Source: Anaerolineae bacterium (GTDB taxonomy: Bacteria > Chloroflexota > Anaerolineae > 4572-78 > J111). From it: a DNA stretch of 7,311 nt. Location: NCBI GenBank assembly GCA_020433785.1, contig JAGRCC010000226.1, positions 1 through 7,311 of the forward strand. The letters run 5' to 3'. Under the pieces are notes generated by a model. The model was not told where the DNA came from. It saw only the letters and a list, made by a program, of their open reading frames with translations, and did no database searches. The first letter of the stretch is position 1. Each line of letters opens with the position of its first letter. The translations under genes and the position numbers were made by a program. Below, in pieces: positions 1 to 5,663 of the stretch.

Positions 1-124
1 GCGAATAAGAAGCGACCACAAACCCCTCGATACTAACGATGACGGCCCCCTGGACGCCTTCTAGTTTGGAACACATTTCTCTTAGCGCGTCTTCCAGGAG
101 ATCAGTTTTGTAAACTTGTGCCAT
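1..124 (-). CDS. Roadblock/LC7 domain protein, N-terminal part (runs off left edge)
   Basis: Reading the minus strand from the ATG at 124-122 gives 41 residues, beginning MAQVYKTDLLEDALREM, followed by SKLEGVQGAVIVSIEGFVVAS before the window ends. This is the N-terminal signature of the roadblock/LC7 fold: an amphipathic helix, then a 'GV.GA.IVS.(D/E)G..VAS' strand-turn-strand. Family members are about 110-140 residues, usually dimerise, and in bacteria serve as partners or regulators of small Ras-like GTPases (MglB type) or other signalling proteins. An in-frame TAA lies three codons upstream, so this ATG is the first possible start; a weak AAAGG is 11 bases before it. The gene follows the Phd-like gene on the same strand after 86 bases with no convincing promoter, so co-transcription is likely. 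C-terminal half and partner genes are outside the window. Confidence 0.7.
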   Translation of the reverse strand, partial: MAQVYKTDLLEDALREMCSKLEGVQGAVIVSIEGFVVASYS

Positions 125-210
125 TGATCTTTAAACCTTTGTCGTCATAAAGATAGTATTCAGGTTATCTCTTCGGGTGGGCGCCCCGGCCTCATCGCGT
201 CAAGGGCCGT

Positions 211-498
211 TTACTCGCCCATCTCTTCCAAAATTATTTTACGCAGCGCCCCTAACCGAGCTTCAACATCTGCCAAGGAGCGTTTGCGGGTATGGGATTG
301 GATCAGCGCCAAAACAGCATCTAACTTGTGCTTCAGTTTGTTAAGCCGGTCATCGCGCTCGGCTTGAAATTGCTGGTAATCTGAAGCCGATAAAACGACA
401 GCCATGACCTGGCCATTTTCGTCGAGGATTGTGGGGCCATTTTGAGACGACGCTTGATGCAGCCGATTAATCAGCTTTTTTTTGAACTCTTGATCCAT
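211..498 (-). CDS. Small Phd/YefM-like (antitoxin-type) protein
   Basis: A 95-residue protein. Residues about 5-45 follow the Phd/YefM pattern: a helical start (EFKKKLINRLHQASS), then GPTILDENGQVMAVVLSASDY, the family's 'P.I...G..VAV..S..DY' strand and turn. Residues 46-95 are charged and helical, probably a dimerisation or partner-binding tail. Phd-type proteins bind operator DNA and neutralise a toxin coded next to them, but no toxin follows here: the next gene is a roadblock protein, so this would be an orphan or a repurposed DNA-binding protein. The ATG at 498-496 is the only usable start after the upstream in-frame TAA; it has only a weak GGA as ribosome binding site. Two promoter-like blocks lie upstream. 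The family call rests on pattern similarity alone; it could be an unrelated small protein. Confidence 0.65.
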   Translation of the reverse strand: MDQEFKKKLINRLHQASSQNGPTILDENGQVMAVVLSASDYQQFQAERDDRLNKLKHKLDAVLALIQSHTRKRSLADVEARLGALRKIILEEMGE

Positions 499-563
499 CC
501 TGATCCATTTACTGCAAAATTGAAATTAACCACAATGACTGAGTTTGGGTATCTGACGGGTAC

Positions 564-572
564 ATTATAACA
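564..572 (-). promoter_or_regulatory. Extended -10 promoter, proximal, for the Phd-like gene
   Basis: On the minus strand TGTTATAAT reads as a perfect -10 (TATAAT, 564-569) preceded by the extended TGn element. There is no good -35 at 16-18 bases, which extended -10 promoters can do without. The start site would fall near 557, about 60 bases before the ATG at 498. Confidence 0.45.
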
Positions 573-633
573 GCCTGACTATTTTAATTTATCAGAACGT
601 TGGAACTGAATTGAGGGATGACCTGACCCGTTC

Positions 634-662
634 ATTATAGCCGATAGACGGTTTGATAGCAA
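634..662 (-). promoter_or_regulatory. Sigma-70-like promoter, distal, for the Phd-like gene
   Basis: On the minus strand TTGCTA (657-662, 4 of 6 to the consensus -35) is followed after exactly 17 bases by a perfect TATAAT (634-639). The start site would lie near 627, about 130 bases before the Phd-like ATG. It lies just downstream of the kinase stop codon, giving the two small genes transcription independent of the kinase. Confidence 0.5.
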
Positions 663-712
663 CAGGCACATCAATTTACTTTTTAACAGCCGCACCAGAC
701 TACACGTCTGAA

Positions 713-3427
713 TTAGGGGCTCCAAATAAACGTTTTTGCTTCGCTCCGGGGGCTGACCGGCAGATCTAAGGCCCCCGGGTATGGGGCGGTATTCTCTTGC
801 CGAATCGTTACCCACCAATAAAAGCGATCATTGCCGGCCTGTCCCACTCCGATATCCGCATTAAGTTGTACCCGGGTTTCATTGGTACGTTGGCTGCCCG
901 TATACTGAGGTTCCTCGGCAAACAAATGCATAATGGTTAAATCATAATATTCGCCTGGGGCTAATTGAGCCGGTCCCTCCCACTCTAAAACAACTTCGGC
1001 GAACGTGCCGGCAAAAATCGAGTCATCCGACGGGCCGCTCAAAACAGGCGGATTATATTTAATACCAACCGCAGGCGCAGTTGAAGGGGCTGCACGGGTA
1101 GGTGTTGCTACTACAGGGTTTTCTTCGGGGCTCTCTTCGGTTGCTACGGCCTCGACGGGCGGGTTAGCCAATTGTTGTTGGCTAAATGACAACAAAAGTT
1201 CAGCCCGTTTTGTCTGCGCCTCACCGGGATCATCGACATTTAAGGCCAAGGCTGCTTCATAGTCTCCTAGAGCAGCGGCTTTCAGGTCCGGGGTTTGCTG
1301 CCGTTCTGTACCTCTCTGCAAATAGGCATTGTAAAGGATTTGCTTGGCATTACCGTTGGCATAATTGGAATTGGCCGCAACAATAGGATTAAGCGTCAAA
1401 ATGAGCGTTTCATATTCACTCTTGGGCATGTCCAAGACCTCAAGATACGCTCTGGCTCTGACCATTTGATCGGTCAGATCAGTTCGCCGGGGACACACAG
1501 CCACACCGGCCTCAAAATCGGACAAAGCGCGGTTTACCTGTGATTTTTCGGTAACCTCGGCATCGATCCTGGCTAAACTATCCAATCCTCGCCCGCTGTA
1601 GGCATCGCACAACAATGTCGAAACTAGGGCTTTTTGATAATCTATATCCTTGGAACGGATCAATTTGAGCGTATTGATCGCGTCATTCCACATTTCAAGA
1701 TCAACATCCGACTGGGCTTCGTTAATCAATTGATCCAGTTGTTGATTTTGAGCCGTTGTATTGGCCGAGATGGCCGGCGTAGGGGTGGCCGACAAATCGC
1801 GTTTAATATCGGCTGCATCGGCATAATCTGGATCAACGGCTAAAATTTGCTCTAAATAAGTTAAAGCCAAGTCATTATTACCGGCTTCAAGCGCCTCTTG
1901 AACGTCTTCATACAATGTCTTCAAATGTTCTCTAGAATCATCATTGCCGGAAGCTGTATTGTTATTGCCAAAAGCCAGAAAAAAGAGAAAGGCAACCGCG
2001 ATAACACCGGCTATAACCAAACCCCAACTCCAGGTCGACTCTAGATTGAGTTGGCCGCCGAATTGTTTTATTTTAAGGGCCAGACTCGGATTGCCTAATT
2101 TTTGAGCTTCACCCAAAAGTTGATCAACTTGCTCATAGCCTGGCGAGAGCTGGCGTACTTCGGTAAAAGCTTTAATAGCGCCGTCCCATCTTTTATTTTC
2201 AAAATGGGCTAAACCTTCTTTATACCGGGCATCGACGAATTTTTGCGTGTTCTCGGCCTTTAAAGCCTGATGCGCCTTAGCCAGCAGGGTTTCAGTGTCT
2301 CGAAAATTGTCCCTTAGCTCGACCAAAATATTAAAATGGTTGATGGCCTCTTCCCAACGTTTATTCTCGATAGCCCGAACACCGGACTTATACACCGAGA
2401 CAACCTGGGCTTCCGTCTCTACTTCTGACAATCTATTGGCAATATCCCGATTGTCCGGATCAAGCTTAGCCGCCTGCCGTAAGAGATCGACAGCCCGGAT
2501 CCATTCCTGAGCCTTGATGGCTTCGGCTGCTCGTTGGTTTATACTTTCGATGAGGGGTGTTTTATCCGCCAAACTCTCGGATGCCAGATCTTGGGTGTCC
2601 TCAGGGACAGACTGTCCAGCAAAAACAGTGGCAATCCCTTGACGTAGTTCAGTGGGTGACTGAAAACGCTCGTCGGGGCGCTTGGCCAGCATGCGCTTCA
2701 GCAGTTCTCCCACATTCTGGGGAATTTCTCGATCCGGTAATTCAATGGGGGGTGGTTCGCTGGTAATGTGTTGGCTGATAATCGACCAGGGGCTTTTGGC
2801 ATCAAAAGGAATGCGCCCACTGAGTATTTCATACAGCACGATGCCGGCAGAGTAGATATCGGAGCGAATATCGACTTCCTCGCCCATGGCCTGCTCTGGC
2901 GAAGCATAGTAGGGGCTGCCAATAAATCCTGATTGGGTCAGCGAGGGGAGGGTGGGAATGCGCGCTATGCCAAAATCCAAAATCTTGAGCAAGCCGTTAT
3001 CGTTGAGCATGAGGTTCTGCGGCTTTATATCCCGATGAACAACGCCGTGAAGATGGGCGTGCTCCAAAGCCGTAGCCAGTTGATCCAGGATCTCAAGCGC
3101 GTATCGCCATTCAAAGGGGCCGTTTTCTTTGAGCGCACTGTTGAGGTCTTTGCCTTCAACATACTCCATGACCAGGTATTGCAAATCACGGTCAGCCCCA
3201 TAATCTAAAACACGAACAATATGTGAGTCGGTTAAAGTGCTGGCTAACTTGGCCTCGCGATTAAAACGCTGAATGAAAGAGATATCCTGGCTAAATTGGG
3301 GGTACAAAACCTTAACAGCAACCAGCTCATTGCCGCTGATATCTTCGGCCAGATAAACTTTGGCCATCCCACCAGCACCAATTTCACGAAGAATGCGATA
3401 GCGGTTGCCGAGAACACTGCCAATCAA
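713..3427 (-). CDS. Membrane-bound PknB-like Ser/Thr protein kinase with TPR-like repeats
   Basis: A 904-residue protein. Residues 10-270 form a complete Hanks-type kinase domain: glycine loop GAGGMAKV (17-24), ATP lysine K39, helix-C E58, catalytic HRDIKPQN (131-138), DFG (151-153), SPE (176-178) and DIYSAG (190-195), so it should be active. Residues 297-445 hold three TPR-like repeats sharing a 'W..A' core (ENKRWEEAI, ENKRWDGAI). One membrane helix spans 466-486 (WSWGLVIAGVIAVAFLFFLAF). The outer part has more TPR-like helices (about 500-750), a Pro/Thr/Ala linker (about 750-785) and a C-terminal module (786-904) ending in YYDLTI, YWWVTI and AKTFIW strands, which looks like an FN3/Ig-type sandwich. 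It probably senses an external signal and phosphorylates cytosolic proteins. The start is TTG: an in-frame TAA lies two codons upstream and AGGAG sits 6 bases before it, while the next Met (21) is inside the glycine loop. Confidence 0.95.
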   Translation of the reverse strand: MIGSVLGNRYRILREIGAGGMAKVYLAEDISGNELVAVKVLYPQFSQDISFIQRFNREAKLASTLTDSHIVRVLDYGADRDLQYLVMEYVEGKDLNSALKENGPFEWRYALEILDQLATALEHAHLHGVVHRDIKPQNLMLNDNGLLKILDFGIARIPTLPSLTQSGFIGSPYYASPEQAMGEEVDIRSDIYSAGIVLYEILSGRIPFDAKSPWSIISQHITSEPPPIELPDREIPQNVGELLKRMLAKRPDERFQSPTELRQGIATVFAGQSVPEDTQDLASESLADKTPLIESINQRAAEAIKAQEWIRAVDLLRQAAKLDPDNRDIANRLSEVETEAQVVSVYKSGVRAIENKRWEEAINHFNILVELRDNFRDTETLLAKAHQALKAENTQKFVDARYKEGLAHFENKRWDGAIKAFTEVRQLSPGYEQVDQLLGEAQKLGNPSLALKIKQFGGQLNLESTWSWGLVIAGVIAVAFLFFLAFGNNNTASGNDDSREHLKTLYEDVQEALEAGNNDLALTYLEQILAVDPDYADAADIKRDLSATPTPAISANTTAQNQQLDQLINEAQSDVDLEMWNDAINTLKLIRSKDIDYQKALVSTLLCDAYSGRGLDSLARIDAEVTEKSQVNRALSDFEAGVAVCPRRTDLTDQMVRARAYLEVLDMPKSEYETLILTLNPIVAANSNYANGNAKQILYNAYLQRGTERQQTPDLKAAALGDYEAALALNVDDPGEAQTKRAELLLSFSQQQLANPPVEAVATEESPEENPVVATPTRAAPSTAPAVGIKYNPPVLSGPSDDSIFAGTFAEVVLEWEGPAQLAPGEYYDLTIMHLFAEEPQYTGSQRTNETRVQLNADIGVGQAGNDRFYWWVTIRQENTAPYPGALDLPVSPRSEAKTFIWSP

Positions 3428-3433
3428 GGGTTA

Positions 3434-3438
3434 CTCCT
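3434..3438 (-). promoter_or_regulatory. Ribosome binding site fixing the kinase TTG start
   Basis: AGGAG on the minus strand, 6 bases before TTG (3427-3425). The same AGGAGTAAC string precedes the ilvE ATG. With the in-frame TAA inside the spacer region it leaves TTG as the only reasonable start. Confidence 0.8.
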
Positions 3439-3506
3439 GTATCAAACCATGGGGGGTGATTGACCTAGAAACTGCGTCACCATTAGCCTTGAACGTAATT
3501 GTGACA

Positions 3507-3525
3507 GGAGAACGAAGTTATCTCC
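3507..3525 (-). other. Small hairpin at the predicted 5' end of the kinase mRNA
   Basis: GGAGAAC and GTTATCTCC pair around a GAA loop (five pairs, a two-base bulge, two pairs). It starts within a few bases of the transcription start expected from the promoter at 3534-3562, the usual place for a stem that protects an mRNA 5' end. Short and imperfect. Confidence 0.3.
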
Positions 3526-3533
3526 AATGTCTG

Positions 3534-3562
3534 ATTATACCTTACTTGGAATTTAAAGCCAA
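3534..3562 (-). promoter_or_regulatory. Sigma-70-like promoter of the kinase gene
   Basis: On the minus strand TTGGCT (3557-3562) is followed after 17 bases by a perfect TATAAT (3534-3539). The start site would be near 3527, giving a leader of about 100 bases. A second candidate, the extended -10 TGGTATGAT at 3585-3593, lies 51 bp upstream and shares the flanking sequence; it has no clear -35. Confidence 0.6.
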
Positions 3563-3688
3563 GGGGCATACTATTCGCTTCTTAATCATACCATATTTCC
3601 AAACGAAAAACGTTACGGTTTTGTTACATCTCTACTTATTAAATTCTTTGTGACATTAGGTGACAAACTGCTTCGTAATCTACTCCCC

Positions 3689-4291
3689 CTATCGACGATT
3701 TCTGAGGCGAATAAGCACCAGCGCTCCCACAAGGAGGAATACCGCCAGCCCGAATAATAAGGGTCGGACCGACGTTGGCCCCGGTGGGAGAGGTATCGAG
3801 GCACGTTCAGCGGCCGACTTAGCGCGACGACGGGCCAGTTCCAACCGCAAGCTTTCTTCGCCTTTGGCCATAGCCCAGCGATGATTGGCTGCAAAAATAG
3901 GCTTAAAGAGGAAAGAGAAGGCTCGCAGCAGGGGCTTGTCGGCCCGAATTTTCCAATCGTAGACGACATACACCCGCGGGCCATCTTGGCTTAGAGTCCA
4001 AATGCCCCGACCATTAAAATCGCCCCAAGCTTCGAGGCTAAAACCGTGAGGATAGGTCGACTCGGTGACGCGGAAAGACCAGCGCAACGTGTACGGCAGC
4101 CAGCCTTTGGTGTACAGCTCGATCACCCGGCCGACGCCGTTTTCGTCACCGGGCGCCAGCTCTGTAATGTCCAGATATACGGCCGGCCACCACCGGGGCA
4201 AACTGAGCGCATCGCTTAATATCTCGGCGACCTCTTCGACTGTACCATCAACATGCCAATGCGTGATGAAATGATAATCGTTGCTGGCCAC
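3689..4291 (-). CDS. SRPBCC-like (START/polyketide cyclase fold) protein with C-terminal membrane anchor
   Basis: A 200-residue protein. Residues 5-150 have the look of an SRPBCC ligand-binding domain: an opening strand (YHFITHWHVDGTVEEVAEIL), the helix-turn LPRWWPAVY (31-39), paired strands (GRVIELYTKGWLPYTLRWSF; FSLEAWGDFNGRGIWTL; RVYVVYDWKI) and a long C-terminal helix (about 125-160). A Pro-rich linker (165-177) leads to one hydrophobic helix (178-194, LLFGLAVFLLVGALVLI) and a basic tail RLRNRR, so it is probably tail-anchored with the domain in the cytoplasm. SRPBCC domains bind lipids or other hydrophobic ligands; the ligand is unknown here. The start is GTG: AAAGGA lies 9 bases upstream and an in-frame TAA is seven codons upstream. 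It follows ilvE on the same strand, but 132 bases and a hairpin lie between them. No convincing promoter of its own was seen. Confidence 0.75.
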   Translation of the reverse strand: MASNDYHFITHWHVDGTVEEVAEILSDALSLPRWWPAVYLDITELAPGDENGVGRVIELYTKGWLPYTLRWSFRVTESTYPHGFSLEAWGDFNGRGIWTLSQDGPRVYVVYDWKIRADKPLLRAFSFLFKPIFAANHRWAMAKGEESLRLELARRRAKSAAERASIPLPPGPTSVRPLLFGLAVFLLVGALVLIRLRNRR

Positions 4292-4353
4292 TGTGATTAA
4301 TCCTTTCCCTTACTTAAGCTGGCAAGAGATCAACTTACCCACAGAGAAGAATG

Positions 4354-4409
4354 GGAAATGGGCAGATTAGCAGATTAAGGCTCTTCTATCTCCTAATCTC
4401 CCTATTTCC
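4354..4409. repeat. Imperfect inverted repeat built of short tandem units (possible terminator)
   Basis: Arms 4354-4374 and 4389-4409 are 21 bases each and match as inverted copies at 18 of 21 positions, around a 14-base loop. The left arm contains a direct 8-bp duplication (GCAGATTA twice, 4362-4377). The right side repeats AATCTCC-like units. It sits 15 bases after the ilvE stop, so the transcript could fold into a long hairpin and end or be stabilised there. There is no strong U-tract. Confidence 0.55.
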
Positions 4410-4423
4410 AATCTCCATTTGAG

Positions 4424-5353
4424 TTATGCGGTTTCAAGCACCGGCACCAGCGTAAGCCAGTGGCTATACTTCGGCACTTCACCCAGAACCACCCGGAAAT
4501 AAACATCACGCAATTGTTGGGTGATGGGGCCGGTGCTGCCGCTGCCCACCAGCCGGTGATCGATGGAACCGATGGCCGCGACCTGCACGCCGGTGCCGCA
4601 GTAGAACGCTTCCTCGGCCAGGTACAATTCGGTGCGATCAATATCGCGCTCGATGACCTCGAGGCCCAACTCCTCACGGGCTAGCTCGATGAGGGTTTTG
4701 CGAGTAATCCCCTCCAGCAAATTGCTGGTAATGGGTGGCGTAACGATGGCGCCATCGCGGACCATCATAAAGTTAGCCGCGCTGCCCTCCGAGACGTGCC
4801 CATCCTGATTGAGCACCAGCGCGTCATCGAAGCCGCTGAGCATCGCGTCGCTTTTGACTAAGGCGCTGTTGACATAGGCCCCATTGACTTTGCCGCGGGC
4901 CGGAATGGCTGTGTCATCAACTCGTCGCCAGGAGCTGACACAGACTTTGGCGCCCTTATCGGCCTCGAGATACTTACCAACCGGCTGGCTGAAGATGGCG
5001 ATTTTGTCGTTGGCGTCGTGAAGCCACACCCGAAACACGCCATCGTCTTTGTAGGCAATGGGCCGAATATAGCAGTTTTGCCGCCAGCCCTCACGACTGA
5101 GCAGTTCAACCGTGATGTCGGCCAATTGCTGAGGGGTGTAATCGAAACGGCACATCAGCAGCTTGGCGCTGTTAAGAAAACGGGTGTAATGATCGACCAG
5201 CCGGAACGCGTAAAGCTGCTCGTGGGTTTCGTTCCAGTAGCCGCGCAGGCCGCCAAAACAGCCGGTGCCATAGTGGAATGTGTTGCAAGTGATGCTGACC
5301 TTGGCTTGCTCGATGGGCACAATGCGGCCCTCGAAATAGGCGAGGGTGGTCAT
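4424..5353 (-). CDS. ilvE: Class IV PLP aminotransferase, probable branched-chain amino acid aminotransferase
   Basis: A 309-residue protein, the usual length for bacterial BCAT. It transfers the amino group between 2-oxoglutarate/glutamate and Leu, Ile or Val keto acids in the cytosol. Seen in order: HYGTGCFGGLRGY (27-39), CYIRPIAY (94-101), the PLP lysine in ARGKVNGAYVNS (K155), VSEGSAANF with the pyridine-binding glutamate (E189), EGITRKT (214-220) and FYCGTGVQVAAI (250-261). Start ATG has AGGAG 7 bases upstream. Oddities: the usual VFEG motif reads CFGG here, and the usual GENxF after SEGS reads AANFM. The fold-type assignment is secure; the substrate is less so, since D-amino acid transaminase and aminodeoxychorismate lyase share the fold, though the length and the YIRP region favour BCAT. 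No other branched-chain biosynthesis gene is adjacent. Confidence 0.9.
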   Translation of the reverse strand: MTTLAYFEGRIVPIEQAKVSITCNTFHYGTGCFGGLRGYWNETHEQLYAFRLVDHYTRFLNSAKLLMCRFDYTPQQLADITVELLSREGWRQNCYIRPIAYKDDGVFRVWLHDANDKIAIFSQPVGKYLEADKGAKVCVSSWRRVDDTAIPARGKVNGAYVNSALVKSDAMLSGFDDALVLNQDGHVSEGSAANFMMVRDGAIVTPPITSNLLEGITRKTLIELAREELGLEVIERDIDRTELYLAEEAFYCGTGVQVAAIGSIDHRLVGSGSTGPITQQLRDVYFRVVLGEVPKYSHWLTLVPVLETA

Positions 5354-5360
5354 AGAGTTA

Positions 5361-5365
5361 CTCCT
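5361..5365 (-). promoter_or_regulatory. Ribosome binding site of ilvE
   Basis: AGGAG on the minus strand, 7 bases before the ATG at 5353-5351, within AAAGGAGTAAC. It supports this start codon. Confidence 0.8.
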
Positions 5366-5383
5366 TTGGGATTTAATTAACCT

Positions 5384-5412
5384 ATTTTAAGTGACAACGG
5401 TTTTCCCAGCAA
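5384..5412 (-). promoter_or_regulatory. Candidate promoter of ilvE
   Basis: On the minus strand TTGCTG (5407-5412, weak -35) is followed after 17 bases by TAAAAT (5384-5389, 5 of 6). The leader would be about 25 bases and carry the ribosome binding site. A competing reading uses the better -35 TTGTCA (5391-5396 region) with TTAAAT at only 15 bases. No attenuator or T-box-like leader is seen, and there is little room for one. Confidence 0.35.
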
Positions 5413-5429
5413 TTTATTAAAAGGGGCGC

Positions 5430-5469
5430 AAGGTAGCAAGGTGACAAGGTGACAAGGTAATAAAGTTGC
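5430..5469. repeat. Five tandem copies of an 8-bp unit (AAGGTGAC-like)
   Basis: Units read AAGGTAGC, AAGGTGAC, AAGGTGAC, AAGGTAAT and AAAGTTGC, in a strict 8-base period. It lies between the ilvE promoter and the promoter of the zinc-ribbon gene, so it is intergenic in a divergent region. It could be a slippage-prone microsatellite-like repeat or a set of binding sites. Confidence 0.8.
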
Positions 5470-5487
5470 AATCCTGGGACTCTGCAA

Positions 5488-5500
5488 CTGGGTCACCCAG
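5488..5500. other. 13-bp perfect palindrome, possible operator or small hairpin
   Basis: CTGGGTCACCCAG is symmetrical about its central C. It lies between the divergent promoters, about 55 bases upstream of the extended -10 at 5555. It could be a dimer binding site; as RNA it gives only a 5-bp stem with a 3-base loop. Confidence 0.4.
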
Positions 5501-5554
5501 CTTCAAAATTTGTTGATTTACCCGCTAAAAAAGAACGTTTTTTTCACGATAGTG

Positions 5555-5563
5555 TGGTATACT
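5555..5563 (+). promoter_or_regulatory. Extended -10 promoter of the zinc-ribbon gene
   Basis: TGGTATACT carries the TGn extension and a 5 of 6 -10. The -35 region is a run of A and T (5527-5544, centred on AACGTT) rather than TTGACA, which could act as an upstream A/T element. The start site near 5570 lies just past the ATG at 5565, which argues against that ATG and for the GTG at 5664. Confidence 0.5.
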
Positions 5564-5620
5564 AATGCCGTACCCCCGTTCACAAACGCCCTTAGTTTGG
5601 TCTAGTAATCGTGTTTTCCG

Positions 5621-5636
5621 TTTTATATATATAAAA
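5621..5636. other. 16-bp perfect A/T palindrome in the 5' leader
   Basis: TTTTATATATATAAAA is fully self-complementary. It lies in the predicted leader of the zinc-ribbon gene, 14 bases before its AGGAG. It could be an operator for a dimeric repressor, a weak RNA stem or simply AT-rich leader. Confidence 0.5.
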
Positions 5637-5663
5637 GAAGTAGTGAGGCAAGGAGAGACAACA

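Noticed and set aside
696..710. CAGAC-loop-GTCTG stem after the kinase stop as a terminator
   Set aside because: Only five pairs and no U-tract on the minus strand; too weak to call.
579..818. Minus-strand frame of 79 residues overlapping the kinase 3' end
   Set aside because: It overlaps the well-supported kinase C-terminus in another frame, spans promoter-like sequence and has no recognisable motif.
3405..3653. Plus-strand frame of 82 residues in the kinase upstream gap
   Set aside because: It covers the kinase promoter region; the repeated LIIPY-like residues come from the doubled -10 blocks, not from a protein.
5565..5663. N-terminal extension of the zinc-ribbon gene to the ATG at 5565
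   Set aside because: The ATG lies before the expected transcription start, and AGGAG points to the GTG at 5664.
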